DNA from: Streptomyces sp. SBT349 | GTDB taxonomy: Bacteria > Actinomycetota > Actinomycetes > Streptomycetales > Streptomycetaceae | Direction of reading: 5' to 3' | Length of the DNA stretch: 45,034 bases | NCBI RefSeq assembly: GCF_001083795.1 | Contig: NZ_LAVK01000015.1 | Location: forward strand, 1-45,034 | Part shown: positions 39,702 through 45,034 of the stretch, piece after piece | How the letters are laid out: the number at the start of each line of letters is the position of its first letter | How positions within the stretch are numbered: position 1 is the first letter of the stretch | Made by a program: the position numbers and the translations under genes | Notes under the pieces: model-generated | Seen by the model: only the letters and a program-made list of their open reading frames with translations | What the model was told of the DNA's origin: nothing | Databases searched by the model: none

Positions 39702-41698
39702 AGTGGTTCACCCGGCTTCCCGTGCTGTCCCGGGTGGCGCTCGGCGTCCTGGCCGTCGTCGTCCTCACCGCGCTGCTCGCGCCCGCCCTGGCCCCGCACG
39801 ACCCGTACGCCCAGTCCGGCAGCTCGGACGGGCCCTCGGGCGAGCACTGGATGGGACAGGACAGCCTCGGCCGCGACATCCTCAGCCGCCTGATGCACGG
39901 CGCCCGCTGGTCGCTGGCCATCGGGCTCGGCGCCACGCTGCTGGCGCTGGCGGTGGGCGCGGTCCTCGGCGCGATCGCCGCGACCTCGCGCAAGGCGGTG
40001 GACGAGGCGCTGATGCGCGGCCTCGACATCGTGATGGCCTTCCCCGGCATCGCGCTGGCCGCCGTGCTGATCTCCGTCTTCGGCGGCGGCATCCCCGTGC
40101 TGATCTGCGCCATCGCGTTCCTCTACACGCCGCCCATCGCGCGCGTGGTCCGGGCGAACGTCATGGCGCAGTACGGCGAGGACTACGTCACCGCGGAGCG
40201 CGTCATCGGCGCCCGCACCCCGCACATCCTGATCCGCCACGTCGCCATCAACTGCGCCGCGCCCGTGCTGGTGTTCTGCACGGTGATGGTGGCCGAGGCG
40301 ATCGTCTTCGAGGCGTCGCTGTCGTTCATCGGCGCGGGCGTCCGCCCGCCGGAGCCCTCGTGGGGCAGCGTCATCGCCGAGGGCAAGAACATGGTGCTGC
40401 TCGGCGGCTGGTGGGCCACCGTCTTCCCCGGCCTGCTGATGCTGATCACCGTGCTGGCGCTCAACGTCCTCTCCGAGGGGGTCTCCGACGCCTGGGCCGC
40501 GCCCCGCGCGCGCGGCCTGCGCGCGCCGGCGGCTCCCGAAACCCCGGCGGCCGTTCCCGCCGTCCCGGAGCAGGCCGAACGCGCCACCTCCCTCGCCAAG
40601 CCCACCGCCACCGGCGCCACAGGCGGCGCCGCCACCGCCGCCACCGGCGAGGTGCTCGCCCTGCCGGGCCTGGCCGAGGCGGGACAGCGGCTGCGCGAAC
40701 GCGCGCGCCCCCCGGTCGAGGGCGAACCGGTCCTCTCGGTCCGGGACCTGACCATCGGCTTCGACCGCGCCCACGAGGGCAAGGACATCGTGGACGGCGT
40801 CAGCTTCGACGTCCGGCCCGGCGAAGTCCTCGGCCTGGTCGGGGAGTCGGGCTGCGGCAAGTCGCTGACCGCCCTGACCGTCATGGGCCTCCAGCCCCGC
40901 GGCGCCCGCGTCGGCGGCAGCGTGACGTTCGACGGCCGCGAGCTGACCGGGCTGTCGCCCCGCGCCCGCCGCCATCTCCTGGGCCACGAGATGGCGATGG
41001 TCTACCAGGACGCGCTCTCCTCCCTCAACCCCGCCATGACCATCCGCGCCCAGCTCAAGCAGCTGGTGCGGCGCGGCGGCAGCCGGGGCCCCGCCGAGCT
41101 TCTCGAACTGGTGGGCCTGGACCCCGAGCGCATCCTGCGCAGCTACCCGCACGAGATCTCCGGCGGCCAGCGGCAGCGCGTTCTCATCGCCATGGCGCTC
41201 TCCCGCGACCCCCGGCTCATCGTCGCCGACGAGCCCACCACCGCCCTGGACGTCACCGTGCAGGCGCAGATCATCGAGCTGCTGCTGCGGCTCCGCGCCG
41301 AGTTGGGCTTCGCCCTCGTCCTGGTCTCGCACGACCTGGCGCTGGTCGCCGACGTCACCGACCGCGTCGTCGTCATGTACGGCGGGCAGCTGGTCGAGAC
41401 CGGCGTCACCGCCGACCTGGTCGAGCACCCGGCGCACCACTACACGCGGGGTCTGCTCGGCTCCGTGCTCTCCCTCGAATCGGCCGCCCAGCGGCTCACC
41501 CAGATCCGCGGCGTCGTCCCCTCGCCCGCGGACTTCCCCAGCGGCTGCCGGTTCGCGGACCGCTGCCCGGTGGCGACCGAGGTCTGCGGGACGCCCCTGC
41601 CCGACGTCCGCGCGCCGGGACGGCTCCACGCCGTCGCCTGCCACCACCCGGCGGCCGTCGCGGACGACGCGCACGAAGAAAGCGAGGCCGCGCGGTGA
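39698..41698 (+). CDS. Natural fusion of ABC permease (DppC) and ATPase (DppD)
   Basis: This 666-residue protein joins two subunits that are usually separate. Residues 1 to ~266 are a DppC-type permease (SRVALGVLAVVVLTALLAPA, HWMGQDSLGRDILSRLMHGA, EDYVTAERVIGARTPHILIR). Residues ~267-340 are an Ala/Pro/Thr-rich linker. Residues ~341-660 are an ABC ATPase: Walker A GESGCGKS (382-389), signature ISGGQRQR, Walker B LIVADEP, H-loop LVSHD, and the oligopeptide-type C-terminal cysteine motif (CRFADRCPVATEVC). It overlaps the previous gene by ATGA, with GAGGAG upstream. Such fusions occur in actinobacteria and fix the 1:1 ratio of channel to motor. Confidence 0.88.
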   Translation: MKWFTRLPVLSRVALGVLAVVVLTALLAPALAPHDPYAQSGSSDGPSGEHWMGQDSLGRDILSRLMHGARWSLAIGLGATLLALAVGAVLGAIAATSRKAVDEALMRGLDIVMAFPGIALAAVLISVFGGGIPVLICAIAFLYTPPIARVVRANVMAQYGEDYVTAERVIGARTPHILIRHVAINCAAPVLVFCTVMVAEAIVFEASLSFIGAGVRPPEPSWGSVIAEGKNMVLLGGWWATVFPGLLMLITVLALNVLSEGVSDAWAAPRARGLRAPAAPETPAAVPAVPEQAERATSLAKPTATGATGGAATAATGEVLALPGLAEAGQRLRERARPPVEGEPVLSVRDLTIGFDRAHEGKDIVDGVSFDVRPGEVLGLVGESGCGKSLTALTVMGLQPRGARVGGSVTFDGRELTGLSPRARRHLLGHEMAMVYQDALSSLNPAMTIRAQLKQLVRRGGSRGPAELLELVGLDPERILRSYPHEISGGQRQRVLIAMALSRDPRLIVADEPTTALDVTVQAQIIELLLRLRAELGFALVLVSHDLALVADVTDRVVVMYGGQLVETGVTADLVEHPAHHYTRGLLGSVLSLESAAQRLTQIRGVVPSPADFPSGCRFADRCPVATEVCGTPLPDVRAPGRLHAVACHHPAAVADDAHEESEAAR

Positions 41699-42771
41699 CC
41701 CTCATGACCGTCCACGACGCGCACATGGTCTACTCCGCCCGCACCGGCGGCCTGTTCCGTTCCGACAAGGTGTACGCGCTGACCGGCGCGGACCTGACCA
41801 TCGCCGCGCGCGAGACCGTCGGCGTGGTCGGCGAGTCCGGCTGCGGCAAGTCCACGCTGGCCCGCGTCCTCGTCGGCGTCGAACGCCCCACCCGGGGCAC
41901 CGTCTCCTACCGGGGCCGGGACCTGTGGACCATGGGTCCCGCCGAGCGCCGCGAGACCGTCGGCACCAGGATCGGCATGATCTTCCAGGACCCGGCCACC
42001 GCCCTCAACCGCCGCCTCCCCGTGCGCCGCGTGCTGCGCGACCCGCTCGACGTGCACCGCCGCGGCACCCCGGCGCAGCGCGACGCGCGGGTCAGGGAGC
42101 TGATGGCGCTGGTCGGCCTGCCGGAGCGGGTGGCCGACGCGCTGCCGGGACAGCTCTCGGGCGGCCAGCGCCAGCGCGTGGCGATCGCCCGCGCGCTCGC
42201 CCTGGAACCGGAGCTGGTCATCGCCGACGAGCCGACCAGCGCCCTGGACGTCTCCGTCCGCGCCCAGATCCTCAACCTCCTCCTCGACCTGAAGGAACGC
42301 CTGGGCCTGGCCCTGGTGTTCGTCTCCCACGACATCCAGACCGTGCGCCGGATGAGCGACCGGGTCATCACCATGTACCTCGGCAGGATCGTGGAGGAGA
42401 CCCCGGCGTCCGAGGTCACCGCGCACGCCCGTCACCCGTACACGCGCGCTCTGTTCTCCGCGACGCCGGGACTGCTCGACCCGATCGACCCGATTCCGCT
42501 GGTCGGGCCCGTGCCCTCGGCCGTGCACCCGCCCAGCGGCTGCCCGTTCCGCACCCGTTGCTGGAAGGCCGACGCCCGGTGCGCCGAGTCGATGCCCGAC
42601 TTCACCGCCAACAGTGGGAAGACTGAGGACATGCACCGATTCCGCTGTCATCATCCCGTCTCCGCAGGCGAGTCCACCCGCGACCTCGTCGTCCAGGCCG
42701 GCTCCGGCGCTGGAGCCGGCGCCGACGCCCATGCCCACGCCGGTGTCACCCCCGGCAAGGACGGGTCATGA
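41695..42771 (+). CDS. ABC transporter ATP-binding protein (DppF/OppF type)
   Basis: This 358-residue protein carries Walker A GESGCGKST (~44-52), Q-loop FQDPATALNRRLPV, signature QLSGGQRQR, Walker B LVIADEP, H-loop VSHD and the C-terminal oligopeptide-type cysteine cluster (CPFRTRCWKADARC). It pairs with the ATPase half of the fused protein to power import. The GTG at 41695 overlaps the upstream stop by GTGA. The last ~35 residues are an Ala/Gly/His-rich tail (AGSGAGAGADAHAHAG) not typical of the family; it could be spare sequence or weakly metal-binding. Confidence 0.88.
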   Translation: MTLMTVHDAHMVYSARTGGLFRSDKVYALTGADLTIAARETVGVVGESGCGKSTLARVLVGVERPTRGTVSYRGRDLWTMGPAERRETVGTRIGMIFQDPATALNRRLPVRRVLRDPLDVHRRGTPAQRDARVRELMALVGLPERVADALPGQLSGGQRQRVAIARALALEPELVIADEPTSALDVSVRAQILNLLLDLKERLGLALVFVSHDIQTVRRMSDRVITMYLGRIVEETPASEVTAHARHPYTRALFSATPGLLDPIDPIPLVGPVPSAVHPPSGCPFRTRCWKADARCAESMPDFTANSGKTEDMHRFRCHHPVSAGESTRDLVVQAGSGAGAGADAHAHAGVTPGKDGS

Positions 42772-43691
42772 GCCTGTCCGATCGGCTCACCGGCGTCATC
42801 CCGCCCCTGTGCACCCCGCTCACCCCGGACGGCGAGGTCGACACGGCCTCGCTGATCCGGCTCGTCGACCACCTGACGGGCGCCGGCGTCGACGGGCTGT
42901 TCGTCCTCGGCTCCACCTCGGAGGCGGCGTTCCTCACCGACCGCATGCGCCGCACGGTGACCGAGACCGTCACCGCGCACGTGGGCGGGGCGGTGCCGGT
43001 CCTGGCCGGGGCGATCGACATGACCACCCCGCGCGTCCTCGACCACGCGCGCACCGCCCTGAAGGCGGGCGCGGACGGCATCGTCGCCACCGCGCCGTTC
43101 TACACCCGCACCCACCCCGCCGAGATCGACCGGCACTTCAGGCTCCTGGCGCAGGAGACCGGCGCGCCCGTCCTCGCCTACGACCTGCCGGTCGCGGTCC
43201 ACACCAAACTCAGCCCCGACACCGTGCTGGCCCTCGCCGCCGACGGGGTGCTCGCGGGGATCAAGGACTCCAGCGGCGACCACGACGGGCTGCGCCAGGT
43301 GATCATGGCCCGCGTGCCGCGGTTCTCCGTGCTCACCGGGTCCGAACTGCTCGTGGACGCGGCCCTGATGATGGGCGCGGACGGAGTGGTACCCGGCTTC
43401 GGGAACGTCGACCCGGCCGGATACGTGCGCATCGTCCGGTACTGCGCGGCGGGCGACTGGGCCGCGGCCAGGGCCGAACAGGAGCGCCTGTGCTCGGCGT
43501 TCTCCATCGTCCACGAGGGCTCGCCGACCCGGATGGGCCGGGGCTCGGCGGCGATCGGAGCGTTCAAGCAGGCGCTGCGGCTGCTCGGCGTGATCGACCA
43601 CGCGACCACGGCCGAGCCGCAGATCCCGCTCTCGGAGGCGGAGACCGACCGGGTCGCCACACACCTGACGGCCGCCGGGCTGCTCCGGTAG
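42768..43691 (+). CDS. N-acetylneuraminate lyase / DHDPS family aldolase
   Basis: This 307-residue protein is a class I (beta/alpha)8 aldolase. It has the carboxylate-binding motif GSTSE (48-52), Y138 in AYDLP and the Schiff-base lysine K166 in GIKDSSGD. The family includes dihydrodipicolinate synthase and N-acetylneuraminate lyase. Context favours the lyase, which splits sialic acid to pyruvate and N-acetylmannosamine: it is coupled by an ATGA overlap to the transporter, and a sialidase gene faces it. GSTSE rather than GTTGE also differs from housekeeping dapA. Other 2-oxoacid aldolase activities cannot be excluded. The kinase and epimerase of the pathway are not in the window. Confidence 0.8.
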   Translation: MSLSDRLTGVIPPLCTPLTPDGEVDTASLIRLVDHLTGAGVDGLFVLGSTSEAAFLTDRMRRTVTETVTAHVGGAVPVLAGAIDMTTPRVLDHARTALKAGADGIVATAPFYTRTHPAEIDRHFRLLAQETGAPVLAYDLPVAVHTKLSPDTVLALAADGVLAGIKDSSGDHDGLRQVIMARVPRFSVLTGSELLVDAALMMGADGVVPGFGNVDPAGYVRIVRYCAAGDWAAARAEQERLCSAFSIVHEGSPTRMGRGSAAIGAFKQALRLLGVIDHATTAEPQIPLSEAETDRVATHLTAAGLLR

Positions 43692-43711
43692 GAGGAGCGA
43701 CAGGAGGGGAC

Positions 43712-43754
43712 AGCCCGGCGGCCGTCGATCGCGCTGGTGGCGTCCGCCCGGGCT
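43712..43754. terminator. Hairpin between the convergent aldolase and sialidase genes
   Basis: AGCCCGG (43712-43718) pairs exactly with CCGGGCT (43748-43754), and the stem can extend by a few GC pairs with a one-base bulge. The right arm overlaps the sialidase stop codon. The loop is ~29 bases, so it is a moderate terminator candidate. Confidence 0.35.
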
Positions 43755-44985
43755 ACAGCCGCCCGGACAGCCGCCGGAACTCGATGGACTCGTACGGGCC
43801 GTCCACGCCCGTCTCGTACAGCACGCCGACCCCGTGCCGTCCGAACTGCACCAGGTCGGAGTAGGCCGCGGGCTGGGTGGAGAGGGTCTCCACCCGGCTG
43901 AACGACCGTCCCGCGTCGTCGCTGCGCCACACGGCGAGCGACCTGCGGGCGGTCGGATCGGACGGACCCGCGAAGAGCAACGGGGCGTGGTGGCCGCGCA
44001 GTTGCAGCACGGTGGCCTGCACGACGGGCACGTCGTTCAGCGTGGTCTGCACGGCGAAGTCGCGGTCCAGGGTCTCGCCGCCGTCGGAGGAGTAGGAGTC
44101 CAGCCGGTTGCCCGCGCTGGTGCCGTTCTGGTCACGGGTGTTGAAGTACAGGCGCCCGTCCGGCAGTTCGGCGGCGATGGACTCGTTGGAGTTGTTGACG
44201 CCCTCGTAGCTGTCGTCGATGTACCCGATCTCCCACGTCTCCCCTCCGTCGTCGCTGAACAGGGCGTGCGCGCCGTAGTACTTGGCCTCCTGGCCGGTGT
44301 CGGCCGAGCCCTCGGGCGGCGCGGAGGAGTGGTTCGACGGAACGACCAGGCGTCCCGCGTGCTCGCCGCGGGTCAGCGCCACCGCGTGCCCGGGACCCGT
44401 GGCGTACCAGCGCCAGTGCGGCAGCTTGGCGTCCGCGGTGATCTCGCGGGGACTGGTGAACGACCGGCCGTGGTCGTCGCTCGTCTGCATGAAGACGCGG
44501 CGGCTCTGCTCGGGGGTGACCTCGCCGCGCATGATCTGCGCCTCGGTGACCTGGCCGCTGTTGAACGAGGTGAGCAGCACCACGCGGCCGGTCTCCGGGT
44601 CGACGACGGGCGCCGGGTTCCCCCGGGTGTCGCCCCCGCCGCTCGCCACGAGGCTCAGCTCGCCCCAGGTGCAGCCGCCGTCCTTCGACCGCTTGGCGAC
44701 CACGTCGATGTTGCCGGTGTCACCGGCACCGCCGACCCGGCCCTCGGCGAAGGCGAGCAGCGCGCCGTCCGCGGTGGCGACCACGGCCGGGATGCGGAAC
44801 GTGTCATAGCCGTCCGTGCCCGAGGCGAACGGCACCGAGGAGTCGCACGACGGCCGGTCGCGCGCCCCCTCCGGTGAGTTCTGGGCTCCGGGGTCCGCCA
44901 GGGCCACCACGGAGGTGGCGAGCACACCCAGCACGGCCGTCGTGGTCACGACGAGCACGCGCAGGCCGGGGATCGAGGACTTCAT
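43753..44985 (-). CDS. Secreted GH33 sialidase (exo-alpha-neuraminidase)
   Basis: This 410-residue protein starts with a signal peptide (~1-30, VVALADP). It shows the sialidase hallmarks: the FRIP motif (YDTFRIPAVV, with R64 of the arginine triad), an EGR turn with R83, D94 in GNIDVV, and four Asp boxes (SKDGGCTW, SDDHGRSF, SDDGGETW, SDDAGRSF) marking propeller blades. The nucleophile-region Glu is in NNSNESIAAELP. It releases terminal sialic acids from glycoconjugates outside the cell. It converges on the aldolase, so enzyme, importer and catabolic step lie together. The end is complete at 43753. Only 49 bases of its upstream region are in the window. Confidence 0.9.
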   Translation of the reverse strand: MKSSIPGLRVLVVTTTAVLGVLATSVVALADPGAQNSPEGARDRPSCDSSVPFASGTDGYDTFRIPAVVATADGALLAFAEGRVGGAGDTGNIDVVAKRSKDGGCTWGELSLVASGGGDTRGNPAPVVDPETGRVVLLTSFNSGQVTEAQIMRGEVTPEQSRRVFMQTSDDHGRSFTSPREITADAKLPHWRWYATGPGHAVALTRGEHAGRLVVPSNHSSAPPEGSADTGQEAKYYGAHALFSDDGGETWEIGYIDDSYEGVNNSNESIAAELPDGRLYFNTRDQNGTSAGNRLDSYSSDGGETLDRDFAVQTTLNDVPVVQATVLQLRGHHAPLLFAGPSDPTARRSLAVWRSDDAGRSFSRVETLSTQPAAYSDLVQFGRHGVGVLYETGVDGPYESIEFRRLSGRL

Positions 44986-45034
44986 CGCTTGGGCGTCCCT
45001 TCACTGTGGGAATAGTGGGGGTGATGCTGAGGGT

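Noticed and set aside
1..45034. CRISPR arrays, tRNA/rRNA genes, transposases, phage genes, attachment sites and NRPS/PKS genes
   Set aside because: Looked for on both strands by eye and not seen. Short tRNA-like or attachment sequences could still be missed without a covariance search.

Overview
The window is high-GC DNA, around 70% G+C by eye, with GTG and ATG starts, many 4-bp stop/start overlaps, purine-rich ribosome binding sites, Tat signals and an actinomycete-type gene set. A DUF5133 protein, a DUF5996 protein, a PucR regulator and a candidate PHO box point to Streptomyces or a close relative. I saw no rRNA, tRNA, CRISPR array, insertion sequence or prophage. The species is inferred from style and gene content, because no search could be run.

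Layout. 0.2-8.4 kb: a SRPBCC protein, then secreted enzymes on the minus strand (an S8 serine protease paired with an M64 zinc protease, and a Tat-exported GH127 arabinofuranosidase with its own promoter and operator-like repeat) and a luciferase-like flavin oxidoreductase. 8.5-13.5 kb: an unusual membrane receptor-like protein (cytoplasmic domain, one membrane helix, type-I periplasmic-binding domain), a cupin/zinc-ribbon protein, a threonine-dehydratase-like PLP enzyme and a decayed epoxide hydrolase. 13.6-18.9 kb: a GH43 enzyme with an AbfB domain, an ABC-2 permease without its ATPase, a decayed quinone oxidoreductase, DUF5996 and a PucR regulator. 19.0-26.0 kb: a two-gene operon of a flotillin and a 1628-residue AAA ATPase of the 'DNA repair ATPase' type. 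26.7-30.3 kb: an alanine/glycine:cation symporter, a small unknown protein, a Ppx/GppA-like phosphatase behind a candidate PHO box, and DUF5133. 30.4-31.1 kb: a deletion scar joining the 3' halves of two divergent genes that resemble arsenic-island genes (arsO-like flavoprotein and ArsN1-like acetyltransferase). 31.4-32.0 kb: a DHFR/RibD-like reductase.

32.0-36.2 kb holds the best candidate for a little-described system: a 1083-residue protein joining a complete calcineurin-like phosphoesterase to a STAND-like NTPase with a degenerate P-loop, divergent from a two-helix SLATT-type membrane protein. SLATT proteins are known as predicted membrane-perturbing effectors of nucleotide-centred conflict systems, so I infer a two-gene defence module.

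36.2-45.0 kb is a sialic acid utilisation cluster. It has a FadR-type GntR regulator, divergent from a Tat lipoprotein solute-binding protein, a permease, a natural permease-ATPase fusion, a second ATPase and an N-acetylneuraminate lyase-like aldolase, all coupled by stop/start overlaps. A secreted GH33 sialidase converges on it. A perfect 10-bp inverted repeat overlaps the apparent -10 box of the transporter operon and is the likely operator.

The window also shows repeated gene decay by clean internal deletion (epoxide hydrolase, quinone oxidoreductase, ars scar) without transposon remnants.
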